Positions 22,811 to 33,000 are shown, counted from the stretch's first letter. The stretch: DNA of 64,000 bases from an uncultured Bacteroidota bacterium (GCA_903887005.1 CAISOH010000351.1:1-64000); one strand, 5' to 3'. Made by a program: numbers and translations. The notes: generated by a model not told the origin, from the sequence alone.

Positions 22811-23574
22811 CACAAAAATTAGCCGGAACAACATTTGTATACAGGGGCCTTAGCCTTGACTACTGCTTTATCGAAACAATTAAGTGCCTGGCTGAGTGTA
22901 CCGATAAGGTATTTATAATGGCAGGGGGCGATGATGGCACCTACGAAACAATTGTTGATACAAAGTTTGACGGCCACATTTTCGTAAGGCGAATATTGCA
23001 GGACGAGTGGGATGCGCAGAAAGGCCGCGAAAAGCTGGCTTATTTTCAAAACCTTTCCATAAGGCAGGCGCAGCGGGAAGGTTATGGGTGGAATTTCTTG
23101 CTGCAGGCAGATGAAATACTTCATGAGGAGTGCTACGGTGTGCTACGGCAGGCCACGGAGAAAGACAATGAGGCATACTATGCAAAGCGCATAAACCTTT
23201 GGGGGAGCCCTTATACAGCCTTAAATGTGCCGGAAAGCAGAAGCCCGGTGGGAACAAGGATAATAAGGGTAGGCCGAAGCTTTTACCCCAGTGTAGACGA
23301 TGGGGAAAGTTTGCTGGCCGTGGCCAGTGAGGAGTTTATGCACAACCTCCGAATTTACCACATGGGGTTTGTAAGGGAGAAGCACAAGCACCTGGTTAAG
23401 ATAAAGCACATACAGGAAGATGTGTTTGGATTTGAAAAGGCTGACAGCCGGATTGATAACATGACAGGGGGGTTTTCGCCCTGGGTGATGTTTGATAAAT
23501 CGGATGTTTCTCCAATTGAAGAACCTTTACCAAAAATCATAACATCATGGGCGAAGGAGAGAGCAAACCAATAG
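22807..23574 (+). CDS. Glycosyltransferase family 2-like protein (GT-A)
   Basis: This 255-residue protein has the look of a GT-A enzyme: an N-terminal FVYRGLSLDYCFIETIKCL and DKVFIMAGGDDGT in the place of the nucleotide-binding strands, then WNFLLQADEILHEE, where QADE replaces the usual DxD/DADD metal site. IYHMGFVREKH lies near the C-terminus. This family is frequent in phage sugar cassettes. It begins inside the methyltransferase gene and ends inside the small gene 23547-23711. Confidence 0.7.
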   Translation: MTQKLAGTTFVYRGLSLDYCFIETIKCLAECTDKVFIMAGGDDGTYETIVDTKFDGHIFVRRILQDEWDAQKGREKLAYFQNLSIRQAQREGYGWNFLLQADEILHEECYGVLRQATEKDNEAYYAKRINLWGSPYTALNVPESRSPVGTRIIRVGRSFYPSVDDGESLLAVASEEFMHNLRIYHMGFVREKHKHLVKIKHIQEDVFGFEKADSRIDNMTGGFSPWVMFDKSDVSPIEEPLPKIITSWAKERANQ

Positions 23575-23711
23575 AGCAGAAGAACGTGCCGGTGAGAGGC
23601 CCTATTGGGAAGGAATGGCAGAATGGCACCAAAACGATTACCGGCCAGTACCCCAACCGAAAAGAACGAAGGGCTGCAAAAAAGAAAAAAAATGACACCA
23701 CTCCGCGATAG
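23547..23711 (+). CDS. Small basic protein overlapping its neighbours on both sides
   Basis: An ATG at 23547 opens a 54-codon frame ending in TAG 23709-23711. It overlaps the glycosyltransferase end by 28 bp and the GroES-like start by 20 bp, in other frames. The product ends in a very basic segment (PNRKERRAAKKKK), as in many small phage proteins. The overlap with the next gene's ATG supports both calls. No function known. Confidence 0.5.
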   Translation: MGEGESKPIEQKNVPVRGPIGKEWQNGTKTITGQYPNRKERRAAKKKKNDTTPR

Positions 23712-24657
23712 AATATTAATTGAAAGCCTGCTTGACCAAAAGCAGGCATTTTACTTTGCAGATGGCATGAAGTTCCACTTGGTGCCAAACAGGCATTTGT
23801 ACGAACAGAACAGCAGGGAAACAATGCCGGTGGTGGCAAAAGTATTACAGGCGGGAGCAGGGGTGCCTGAAAGTATTATTGGGCAATACGTAGTGCTGCA
23901 TCACAACACAGTATTTGACCCCGAATTTCATATTCAAGCGCATGAAGGCATAAGCCAGTCGGTGATACCGTACGACAAATGGGTGATGGGATGGATAGAT
24001 GAAAAAGGAGATTTGCAGCCCTTAAATGGCAACATAATCTGCGAAAGAATACCTGAGCATATTGATAGCGTTTTTGAGGTTCCAGAGGCAGCAAGAAAGA
24101 CCTGCGTTAATTTAATGAAGGTATTGCGCAGCAGCAGCCCAGAGGCCAAAGAAGGGCATGCTATAATCGTTTACAAGCATTCGGATTATGAAGTGGTTTA
24201 CATGTGGGGAACGGAGGAGAAGCGGGCAATAGTGGTTAAGGGAGGGGATATGCTTGGGTGGTATGATAAAAATTGCTTTGGAAAAAGAATAGAAAGCAAA
24301 AGAGTATTTGAAGACGGGGAAAATGTTTTTGTATTTAATCACGAAGCTATTAATAATCAAATAAATCGCATAAATAGTATGAAGCCTTTAAAAGACAGGG
24401 TAATTATTAAACCTGACGAATCGCCTGAGAAAATAGGCGAATTTATATTGCCATCCGCAGCGCAGCCCAAACCATTAAGGGGAGTGGTGGTAGCGGTAGG
24501 CCCAGGTAGCACGGCCAAAGATACTGGGGTATTCATCCCCACTGAGCTAAAGGCAGGGGAAGTGGTGTTTTTTGGGAAAAACGCGGGCACGGAAGTTGAG
24601 ATTGAGGGAGAAAAGTACCGCGTGATGTTTGAGGCTGAATGTTTATTAACCCTTTAA
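23692..24657 (+). CDS. GroES-like co-chaperonin with long N-terminal domain
   Basis: The start is the ATG of MTPLRDRILIES (23692); upstream codons of the open frame belong to another gene. The product has 321 residues. Residues about 230-321 are a complete GroES (MKPLKDRVIIKPDESPEKIG, a mobile loop with the hydrophobic triplet FIL, RGVVVAVGPGS, and a tail DGEKYRVMFE-type end). Residues 1-120 begin with the same MTPLRDRILIE signature, then have long inserts, so this may be a degenerate second GroES fold. An ATG at 24379 could give a free 92-residue GroES. The gene lies two genes upstream of GroEL. It would cap the chaperonin during folding of phage proteins such as capsid. Confidence 0.85.
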   Translation: MTPLRDRILIESLLDQKQAFYFADGMKFHLVPNRHLYEQNSRETMPVVAKVLQAGAGVPESIIGQYVVLHHNTVFDPEFHIQAHEGISQSVIPYDKWVMGWIDEKGDLQPLNGNIICERIPEHIDSVFEVPEAARKTCVNLMKVLRSSSPEAKEGHAIIVYKHSDYEVVYMWGTEEKRAIVVKGGDMLGWYDKNCFGKRIESKRVFEDGENVFVFNHEAINNQINRINSMKPLKDRVIIKPDESPEKIGEFILPSAAQPKPLRGVVVAVGPGSTAKDTGVFIPTELKAGEVVFFGKNAGTEVEIEGEKYRVMFEAECLLTL

Positions 24658-24666
24658 AAAATAGCT

Positions 24667-25383
24667 ATGCCCATAAGTTTTAAAAAAGTAGAATCAAGGA
24701 TTTTTGAATTTTTTACAAGAAACAAACGGACTTACGAACGAAAAGATTGGATTTCTTTTTACAGAGGGTGGGAGGGTATATGTTTTATGATTTATCCTGC
24801 CAGTTATTTTGATAATCGCTGGGGATTTACAATTTCTTTGGGATGGGGAAAACTGTATGTTCATTTCCCCATATACAGCAAGTATGATGAATGCGACCCG
24901 CCACGTTATGGGTTTTATTATTTTGAAAATGCTTTTTGGTTGTGTTTAGGTAGCAAAATAAAATCTTTTCACATGCCTTGGCATTTGGAATGGGTAAGAA
25001 CAAGTTGCTTACTGGCAGATGAAAAAACATGGGAGCATGAAGTAAAAGGAGATAGGGGTAAAAACTTTTGGGACAATGAAAAGTGGGGCAACAAGCTATT
25101 TAGCCAAACATGGCCATATAAATATGTTTTAAAAAGCGGAGCAATTCAAAACGTAAATGCTACTATACGAGTAGAGGAAAGAGAATGGCGAAGAAATTGG
25201 CTTATGTGGACTAAGGCATTTAGACTTGTTCGCCGTAGTATAAATATAGATTTTGACGGAGAAGTAGGGGAGCGGGCAGGTAGCTGGAAGGGCGGTACTA
25301 CTGGTTGTGGATATGACCTAAAACCAAATGAAACTCCTTCTGAATGTTTATTTAGGATGGAGCGTGAGAGAAAATTTGATTAA
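24667..25383 (+). CDS. Conserved phage hypothetical protein, W/F/Y-rich
   Basis: This 238-residue protein has a strongly aromatic N-terminal half (DNRWGFTISLGWGKLYVHFPI; RYGFYYFENAFWLCLG; PWHLEWVR), a pattern seen in a family of unknown function found in many phages. The C-terminal half is basic. It lies between the GroES- and GroEL-like genes, 9 bp after the first and 22 bp before the second. It could be a client, but that is only by position. Confidence 0.65.
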   Translation: MPISFKKVESRIFEFFTRNKRTYERKDWISFYRGWEGICFMIYPASYFDNRWGFTISLGWGKLYVHFPIYSKYDECDPPRYGFYYFENAFWLCLGSKIKSFHMPWHLEWVRTSCLLADEKTWEHEVKGDRGKNFWDNEKWGNKLFSQTWPYKYVLKSGAIQNVNATIRVEEREWRRNWLMWTKAFRLVRRSINIDFDGEVGERAGSWKGGTTGCGYDLKPNETPSECLFRMERERKFD

Positions 25384-25405
25384 CACTTTAAAATAACAAT
25401 TGAAT

Positions 25406-26998
25406 ATGGCAAAAAAGATTATTTACGGGGAAGAAAGTCGTAAGTTTTTAAAAGACGGGGTTGATACCGTTGTTAATGCAGTAAAGGTAACCTTAGGTCC
25501 TAAAGGCCGCAATGTGGCAATTAAAGAAAACGGCATGATGCCTTTCTGGACAAAGGACGGAGTTACAGTTGCCCGCCATTGCCGTATAGGCGACCCGTTG
25601 TTGATTACAGGGGCAGAAGCGATTATTGACCTTGCGATGAAGCAGCTTATGGATGTGGGCGATTCTACTACAACCACATGCGTACTGGCGCAGGCTATTA
25701 TTGAAGAAGGTATGAAGTTAATTGAAGCAGGCGCAAACCCATTACAGTTGCAAAGGGAAATAAACGAAGCTGTTGCTTCCGTGGTAAAACACATTGAAAG
25801 TCTGGCCATCCCTGTAAGCGGGGATATGCTGGAGCATGTGGCCACAATAGCCGCCAACAACGATAATGCCATTGGCAAGCTGGTGGCCGAGGCTTTTAAC
25901 AAGATTGGCAAAGAAGGAGTAGTAACACTGGTGGAAAGCCATACAGCCCAAACAAGGATTGAAGTTGTGCAGGGCATGCAGTTTAACCGTGGGTATCTCA
26001 CTCCATTCTGCGTAAACAACCCGGCCAAAATGAACTGCGAGCTGGACAATGTAAAGATTTTCATCTACGACAAAGTAATTAGCCAGGCAAAAGAGTTATT
26101 TGGGGTAATGAGTTTAGGCATACAAGGCGTAAATCAGGGATGCTCTTTGCTAATGATTGTTTCGGGTTTGGAAGGGGAGGCTATGGGCGCTTTTACTTCA
26201 AACAAAGTAAAAACACCGGGACTGCCTGTTTGTATTGTAGAGTGCCCTGAAATGAGGGATAGCCCAGACAGGGAACAAGTGCTAATGGACATTTCCATTT
26301 TAACCAATGCCATGATAATTGGCGATTTACACGGGGAGGCAATAGCGGCAATTAACCCAACCCAATTAGGTGGTGCCGCAAAAGTTACCGTAACGGAAAG
26401 CACAACAGCGATTATTGGTGGCCAGGGCGATAAAAAACTGGTTGATAAAAGGCTGATGGAGTTACGTACGCAGGCCGGTAATGCTACTGGCATAAAGCTG
26501 CAAGGGCTGGAAACAAGGATAGCCCGGTTAAGCAGCGGGGTGGCGGTGATGTACGTGGGCGGCAATAGCCAGGTAGAGATGAAGGAGCGCAAAGACCGCT
26601 GCGATGATGCTATAAGGGCTACAAAGGCCGCTTTGCAGGAGGGGATAGTGGCCGGTGGCGGGATCTGCTTGTTTAAGGAAATGGAAAGGATTGGCGACAA
26701 AAACGATTTAACACAAGGGGAAGAATTACTGGTACAGGTTTTAGCCTCTCCTTTAGAGCAGATATGTTTAAATGCAGGCATAGACCCGCAGGCAGTTTTG
26801 AGCAGGCTATTTGATACTTCTCCAAAAGAGGGGTATAACGCCGCCACAGGGGAATTTGTAGACATGGTTGAAGCAGGCATTATTGATCCCGCTAAAGTGG
26901 TAAGATGTGCCTTGCAAAACGCGGCCAGCATAGCGGGGATGCTGTTAACCAGTGAGTGCTTGATGGTGGAAATTCCCGAAGAACCTGTAAATCGTTAA
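25406..26998 (+). CDS. groL: Chaperonin GroEL
   Basis: This 530-residue protein matches bacterial GroEL along its whole length. The start is the ATG of MAKKIIYGEESR (25406); the frame extends two codons more only through a TTG. ATP-site residues are kept: TKDG with D51, GDSTTTT with D86, D at about 401 in CDDAIRATKAAL, and IIDP with D at about 494. VAGGG is present. The GGM-rich tail is missing; it ends EEPVNR. Divergence from host-type sequences (for example GDST for GDGT) suggests long phage residence. It should form the folding chamber with the GroES-like protein. Confidence 0.93.
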   Translation: MAKKIIYGEESRKFLKDGVDTVVNAVKVTLGPKGRNVAIKENGMMPFWTKDGVTVARHCRIGDPLLITGAEAIIDLAMKQLMDVGDSTTTTCVLAQAIIEEGMKLIEAGANPLQLQREINEAVASVVKHIESLAIPVSGDMLEHVATIAANNDNAIGKLVAEAFNKIGKEGVVTLVESHTAQTRIEVVQGMQFNRGYLTPFCVNNPAKMNCELDNVKIFIYDKVISQAKELFGVMSLGIQGVNQGCSLLMIVSGLEGEAMGAFTSNKVKTPGLPVCIVECPEMRDSPDREQVLMDISILTNAMIIGDLHGEAIAAINPTQLGGAAKVTVTESTTAIIGGQGDKKLVDKRLMELRTQAGNATGIKLQGLETRIARLSSGVAVMYVGGNSQVEMKERKDRCDDAIRATKAALQEGIVAGGGICLFKEMERIGDKNDLTQGEELLVQVLASPLEQICLNAGIDPQAVLSRLFDTSPKEGYNAATGEFVDMVEAGIIDPAKVVRCALQNAASIAGMLLTSECLMVEIPEEPVNR

Positions 26999-27011
26999 AA
27001 CAAAATACAGT

Positions 27012-27248
27012 ATGAAAAAAGCACTGATACTTGCTTTAGTCCTGCTTGCTTTTGGGTTCAGGGCACCCGAAACGCACAAAAAGTTAAATGCCCAAACGGT
27101 AGCCAACATGCAGGCGTACATAGCAGAAATGCAGAAATACCTTGCAGAAAAGCCGTACAAGGAAGTGGCCGGGCTAATAGATTACGGAGCATTTGTTAGC
27201 GTTCAAATTGACCATGATTTAAAGGAAGACTCTACCGGCAGGAAGTAA
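27012..27248 (+). CDS. Small exported protein
   Basis: This 78-residue protein has an N-terminal signal sequence (KK, then ALILALVLLAFGF) followed by a short helical mature part (YIAEMQKYLAEKPYKE). It is 13 bp after groEL and is closed by a terminator. Periplasmic or membrane-attached; function unknown. Confidence 0.6.
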   Translation: MKKALILALVLLAFGFRAPETHKKLNAQTVANMQAYIAEMQKYLAEKPYKEVAGLIDYGAFVSVQIDHDLKEDSTGRK

Positions 27249-27271
27249 AAACAGGTAATCGTTAAAAATTC

Positions 27272-27311
27272 AAGCCTTTTGGTATATTTGTTATACTAAA
27301 AGGCTTTTTTT
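27272..27311 (+). terminator. Strong terminator with a -7 box in its loop
   Basis: A 15-bp stem with one G:U (27272-27286 with 27292-27306), a 5-nt loop and seven T. TATATTTG (27283-27290), a good -7 box, spans the loop. The next ATG is at 27312, directly at the end of the T-run. Confidence 0.85.
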
Positions 27312-27989
27312 ATGGGGCTAAATATTAATTACATGTATCAGTGGGTTCAATTCCTGATAAGGAAAAACCAGACAGGACAGGTAACCCCAAAAGAGTTTGG
27401 CGAAGCCATAAATTCAGCCTCTTATGATTTGTGGGATTTATATATTGGGCCTATTGAACAATTTAAGCCAGGTAAACCAGTCCCTACCGTTGGGCTGGGC
27501 ATGAGCAACAGGATAGCAGAGCGATTGGTGCCTTTCAAAAAAAGCCTTGTTCCTATTACGGTTACTGCACAAAACGCTCCTTATCCTGACGACCTTGAAG
27601 CATTAGTATGGTTGGCAACCCCTTCAATGAAACGAATAGAAAGGATAGACGACCTTACCTTAAGTTCCCGATTGTCTTCTGTAATTGACCCAATAGGGGA
27701 TGGATTTAGAGACTGCTACGTTGAATCAGAAACGGGTTGGACTATTTACCCAAGTACATTAACCAGTGTTTTAGCAACATATTATACGCTGCCAACGGAG
27801 GCCGTATGGGCTTATACAACTGTTAACGGAAGGCCGGTATACGACCCTGTAAACAGTGTAGATTTGCAATGGGATGCGCTTTCTGCTAAAAAGATAATGG
27901 GAAGGGCATTGGATTACATGGGGTTCTCATTTACCGCCAGAGACATTGTAGAAGCGGGTATGGAAGTTAAAAAAACAGGGAGCATGTAA
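27312..27989 (+). CDS. Probable head-tail connector protein
   Basis: This 225-residue protein is the first gene of the tail module, right before the tubular-type protein. It begins MGLNINYMYQWVQF and has a basic middle and C-terminal helical end (AKKIMGRALDYMGFSF). In Bacteroidota podoviruses a protein of this size and place is a neck or adaptor component. I cannot name it from motifs. Confidence 0.45.
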   Translation: MGLNINYMYQWVQFLIRKNQTGQVTPKEFGEAINSASYDLWDLYIGPIEQFKPGKPVPTVGLGMSNRIAERLVPFKKSLVPITVTAQNAPYPDDLEALVWLATPSMKRIERIDDLTLSSRLSSVIDPIGDGFRDCYVESETGWTIYPSTLTSVLATYYTLPTEAVWAYTTVNGRPVYDPVNSVDLQWDALSAKKIMGRALDYMGFSFTARDIVEAGMEVKKTGSM

Positions 27990-27992
27990 AAA

Positions 27993-28661
27993 ATGATAAC
28001 AGGAATAACTTTTGGAGTTTTTTGCGAAAGGGTTAAGCGTAGGCTTTCTAACGGCTGGCCTACGATAAAATTCAATATTTCTGACAACGAAATAATGCTT
28101 TATTTCTATGGCTCGGCTGCCACGGTAATAAAAAATACAAGCGATTTAGCGTATAAAATAGATGGAATACGCAGTGCGCCAGAAGGGTTTTTGACAAACT
28201 ATCAATATTCTGGTTCCGCAATAACATGGGACAAAACAAGTGGGCTGTATTCGGTATCGCTACCGGCACCTCCGGTAGATTTGCCTTTGGGATATAGCGT
28301 TAAATCTCCTTATTTTTCGGGTTCTCAATCAGAAAGCTACCCATTAATCGCAATTCACTCTTTTAACAGAGGGTTTGCAATGAAGTTGCCAACGCCTAAT
28401 TACGGAGTATATTATAGGGTTACAGGGCAATCTTTTGAGATGGATAGCAGGGGCTATGATTTAATAAACTCAAATTTGTTATTAAATATTCCGATGTTAT
28501 CTCCAAGGAGTGCTACCGGTAATTTTACTGACCTTATAAACATGCCCGATGAGGCTATTGAAATGACTTTTGAAATGGTGATTAAAGAGTTAACTGAAAG
28601 GCAAAACACTCCAACGGATAGAGTAAATGACGGAAATAATCAGTTCACGCAACAACCATAA
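27993..28661 (+). CDS. Probable neck/tail protein
   Basis: This 222-residue beta-rich protein lies 3 bp after the previous gene and 3 bp before the next. It begins MITGITFGVFCERVKRRLS and contains many S/Y/P-rich strands (GYSVKSPYFSGSQSESYP). The close packing argues for one structural unit. No family match is claimed. Confidence 0.45.
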   Translation: MITGITFGVFCERVKRRLSNGWPTIKFNISDNEIMLYFYGSAATVIKNTSDLAYKIDGIRSAPEGFLTNYQYSGSAITWDKTSGLYSVSLPAPPVDLPLGYSVKSPYFSGSQSESYPLIAIHSFNRGFAMKLPTPNYGVYYRVTGQSFEMDSRGYDLINSNLLLNIPMLSPRSATGNFTDLINMPDEAIEMTFEMVIKELTERQNTPTDRVNDGNNQFTQQP

Positions 28662-28664
28662 TTT

Positions 28665-29468
28665 ATGCCAGCAGAAGTTTTTGACCAGGTAAAGCTTAAA
28701 GATATTGTGTTGGGGTACATTGAACTATCCAAACAAACCGAAGCGGAGTTCCTTCGCTTGTGGCGTATTTGCTTTAACGGGTTTAAATTTATGGGCATAA
28801 ATGCCTTTTGGGAGCCTATTACAACCGTTTTACCGGTGCTTTCTAACGCTACGGTAGTATTCCCTCCTGACCAAATACAGTGGGTTAAATTGGGTTATTT
28901 TAACCAGGCAGGCGAACTGGCCACCCTGCGGATTAATAAAAACCTTACAACCTATAAAGACAATTCTTTAAACAGGATTACCGATATAACAGACGAACTG
29001 CAGCAGGTAGCACCGGCGCTTTTAAATGATAGCTGGTGGTGGAGTTCAACCAATTTTATAGGTGCGCAGACTTACGGAGCAAATGGGTATGGCTACTGCC
29101 AAAAGTTCGGGGCAGGTTCGCATTTAGTGCAGCCGGGAGAGGTGAGGATAGATTACGAGAATAAAATTTACGTTCTCAATCCGCAGACCTTTTTGACAAA
29201 TATTGTACTGGAGTATATCAGTTCTCCGCAGATGAATGACGATTACTGTATTCCGATGCAGTTTGAGCTGGCCATGACTGCCTGGTTAGCCTGGAGAGAT
29301 ATAATCTACCTGCCAGCCACAGGCCACGTAGGGAACAATAATGTTCAAATGCGGGCAAATGACTTTAAAGCAATGCTGAAAGTAGCCAAGCGGTCCTACA
29401 AGCCGTTCAGGTTGCAGGAAGCATACCAAGAAATTATTGAAGGGCAAAACTTAGGCATTAAACCATGA
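28665..29468 (+). CDS. Tail tubular/adaptor-like protein
   Basis: This 267-residue protein has the layout of T7 gp11/P22 gp4-type adaptors as seen in Bacteroidota podoviruses: an N-terminal helical pair (VKLKDIVLGYIELSKQTE), a beta middle (FPPDQIQWVKLGYFNQAGE), and the block IVLEYISSPQMNDDYCIP leading into a helical membrane-like end (FELAMTAWLAWRDIIYL). Such adaptors join the portal ring to the tail hub. It sits upstream of the large hub gene. Fairly good by pattern, without search support. Confidence 0.6.
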   Translation: MPAEVFDQVKLKDIVLGYIELSKQTEAEFLRLWRICFNGFKFMGINAFWEPITTVLPVLSNATVVFPPDQIQWVKLGYFNQAGELATLRINKNLTTYKDNSLNRITDITDELQQVAPALLNDSWWWSSTNFIGAQTYGANGYGYCQKFGAGSHLVQPGEVRIDYENKIYVLNPQTFLTNIVLEYISSPQMNDDYCIPMQFELAMTAWLAWRDIIYLPATGHVGNNNVQMRANDFKAMLKVAKRSYKPFRLQEAYQEIIEGQNLGIKP

Positions 29469-29677
29469 CAAACTTTTTTGGCGCAATAGTATATCCAATG
29501 GGAAGCGGAACGATTTCGCTTAATGTATATTTGGGCACATCCTATACGCTAAACAAGCAAAGCACACTTTATTATAACCTGACGGCCACTGACCAGCAGG
29601 GGAATGGATATACCGGCACCGGTTTGATTATACGGGGAGAATTAATAGTAGAAAATCTTAAAAAAAACAATATATGA
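29465..29677 (+). CDS. Small structural-looking protein
   Basis: This 70-residue protein is rich in G, T, Y and N (YPMGSGTISLNVYLG), like a small beta-sandwich piece of a tail. It overlaps both neighbours by ATGA. No family recognised. Confidence 0.5.
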   Translation: MTNFFGAIVYPMGSGTISLNVYLGTSYTLNKQSTLYYNLTATDQQGNGYTGTGLIIRGELIVENLKKNNI

Positions 29678-29982
29678 AAAATTTACATTGGAAATTAAGC
29701 TCTAACCATGAATCTGTTGAAGAAGTATGGATATACTATGGCGTGGCAGAAAGTACCAAAATAGAGGTATGCGCATTATTGAAAGATGGCAAAAGAATTG
29801 ATATTAAAGGCACTGTTTCTCAACAACAGGAATTATTGAAAATGATGGATGATTTCATCAGCACGCTTGATGTAAAACAAACTCCTGTTACTTTTGTTTC
29901 TTTAGAAGGCGACTCTTTAGAGGAGGCTTACAAAGAAATGAATAAAGAAGCCTTAAAGGTTCCAGTAGAGCCGGGTGCATAA
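29674..29982 (+). CDS. Hypothetical tail-module protein
   Basis: This 102-residue protein overlaps the previous stop by 4 bp. It starts MKNLHWKLSSNHESVEE and has an acidic helical end (SLEEAYKEMNKEALK). The large hub gene begins 18 bp later. It may be a small assembly factor. No known family. Confidence 0.5.
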   Translation: MKNLHWKLSSNHESVEEVWIYYGVAESTKIEVCALLKDGKRIDIKGTVSQQQELLKMMDDFISTLDVKQTPVTFVSLEGDSLEEAYKEMNKEALKVPVEPGA

Positions 29983-30000
29983 AATTTAAAAAAAGTTGTC

Positions 30001-33000
30001 ATGCCAATTGAGCAAATACCATTTAGCGGAGCATTGAACTTAGACGACCCTGCACAAAACGTACAAAACGGGTTTCTGCGGAGATGGACAAGGAATGTAA
30101 GCTGGTATGGCCCAAACGGCAATAAGCGCCCGCAAAATTTAAAAGGCACCATTAATTTGTTCTCCGCTTATGGGTTCTCCCTGCCCGCAGGCAACAATAT
30201 CTGCATAGGCAGAAAGTACGACCCCGTGTATTACAGGATGTTTTGGATGAACTACAATTCCAACGGCAACCACGGGATTTACATTTTAAACACCACTGCC
30301 GGCACTATTCAAACACTTATCCAGGTTGGTGTAAATACTCAGGGGGATGTTTTAGGCTTCAATCCTTACGATACAATAAGTTCAATTGACATTATTTATG
30401 GCGACCCGGCAGACGGGGATATTCTTATTTATACCGATAGCTTATACCGGCTGACCAATGTTAACATAAATCTTTATTTGGCGGGCACCTACAACCCTAT
30501 AAAGAGAAACTATCTTGATGTGGCCAAGCAGCCGCCACCTTTCCCCGTAAAGTGTGTGTACGAAAACGCAAACGGGCTGGTTACAAACAATATGCGCAAT
30601 GCGCTGTTTCAGTTTAGGGTAAGGCACAGGTTTGACAGCCTGCAAAAATGCGTTTATTCAACCATTAGCGAGTGTCCTTTGCCTTACGATGCAGGCGACC
30701 TGCTTATCGACCAGGACCCCACAAAAAACGGCAGAATAGCCGCCTATTTGCCCACAGGGGATGCTGATGTACAGGCTATTGAAATATGGATGCAGCAAAC
30801 AGCGGATGGCATTACTTCAAATTGGGTGTTGGTAGACACTTTGGATAAAACTGCATTAAGTATACCGAACAACGATTTATACCGGTATCTGTTTTACAAT
30901 GACAGCATTTATCCTTCCGCTGACCCTGCGCTGGTAATTCTTGACCAGACCTATGTGCCAAGAAAAAACCAAGCAAGCACTTTGTTAAATGGCAATACGA
31001 TTGGCGTAGCAAATATCACAGAAGGGTACGACCCCATTAGCATGCCTTTAATGAGCGCCCAGGTAAATGCAATAACGGCTGATAAAATGACCTACAACGG
31101 GTTTTTGTTCTTTGCTTATCAAAACCCCGACACAGGGTATGTAACCATTTACCTTACAGGCACAGGGACAAATGACGGCAGCGATAACCCTTCTACCATC
31201 AATTTAATGAACGGGGCTACATTAAAGGTCCTGGCCCAAGATGCTGCTCAGAACAGCATAGGATTTAATGTAGTGGCCAGTTCAATAACCATTTCTACAG
31301 TATTAGGCCAACTGGCCACTGCTGCCGGGGGGCAGGGATGGACGGTTGTAAGCACCGGTACAAATACGCTGGTAATAAGAAAAACTGGGGCTGTCTTAAA
31401 TTCAACGTACTATACCACCAGTTATACCATTTATGTCGCTTATCCAAATTACATAGATCAGTATGTTTTTCTGCCAAACTGTAACTATGATTTTGGAATA
31501 CTGTACAGGGATTCCGTTGGGCGGCAGGTTGGTTCAGTTCTGACTGTTCCGGGATGGGCCTTAAAAACTCCTCAGTTTAACGGAGTGGATTTTTACCTGG
31601 CTCAAATGCAGTTTATTATTGCTCACCGGCCACCGATTGATGCAACGAATTACCAAATAGTTCGTACGCAGCAGTTGAGTTACAGTAAGCTGCTAAACTG
31701 GGTATGCAGGCAGGCGTACAGCCAAATAACCAATCAAATACAATATTGCTATGTTGATGTAAGCAATATCTATGACTATAACCAACAGATACAGTCAACC
31801 AGCAGCGTGTCGCCAGAGGGTGTAGTGTCTTACAATTTTGCGCCTGGGGACAGGATAAGATTTATGGTAAGGTATGGCGCAGGGGGTGGCAGTCATTTAT
31901 TGTTTGGTAATTACGATTACCAGATTCTTTCTTTAGACATAAACCCGTATATAAATGGCGAGGCAAAAACGGGCAGCTTTGTAAAATTCTATTATCCCAC
32001 AGCAGATATTGACGCGAATTTTGCTTTTGATGGCACGGCTGACTTTCAGCATTATTATATTTACCTGTATAATACAAAGCAGCATCAAACAAGTATTGTT
32101 AACGGTACGGTAAATCAAAATACTTATTTTGAATTTGGGAAGGCATTTGCCATAGGAAATGAAGGCACTGACCAGGCTTACCACATGGGTAACTTGACAA
32201 CCCAAAAAGCTGACCTTTCTCAAAGTGCGCAGATACTTATTAATGACGGGGACAACTTCTTTAGGTTTAGGAATGTGCCCGTGGGCATTGTTTATAACAT
32301 CCCAACAACCGGAGATACGCACGATACAGGGGGCGCAACTTTAGATGTAAACTTAGACCCCACGACTATAACTCAGGCAAATTATAAATTATCAGCGACA
32401 ACCGTAACTGGTACGATTTCTCTTGGGCCAACATTTTATCCAACGTTTTCGGATGTAAACCCCAACGTTGAAAATATATCTTCCAGCGATATAAGCGTTC
32501 GTGTGAAAGCCATAGTGCCGGTATCGGCTAACGCAAACGAGCCGCAAGATGAGTTTACCTTATACGCGAAAGTGTGTCTTGTGGGTGGAACTGTCGCAAA
32601 CCTGCCAGTTCTTATTCCGAAGAAGTCCAACATGACTCCCATGACACAGTTTTTGTATGAATTTGATGTTGTGGTAAATATGCCCGCAGGTTCTAAAATG
32701 TGGTTTATTTCGTGGTTTAAAGGGAACGTGAGCATAGGTGGCTTCAATCTTTATTTAAGCGTATTGGACAACATCAACATAGCCATAGTAGAACCTTCAT
32801 TTAGTGATGTGTATGCGATTAACACTACCAGCAATGGCCGGCCAGCAATAGTTGACCCCAATTCAAAAGAGCAAGTATTCCCGGCTAAATTCCGGTTTTC
32901 TCAGCCTGACCAGCAGGGAACCAACTTAAACGGCATGAACATATTCTATCCAAACGATATGGATGAATTTGACCGTAGCAAGGGAGGGGTGATGATGATG

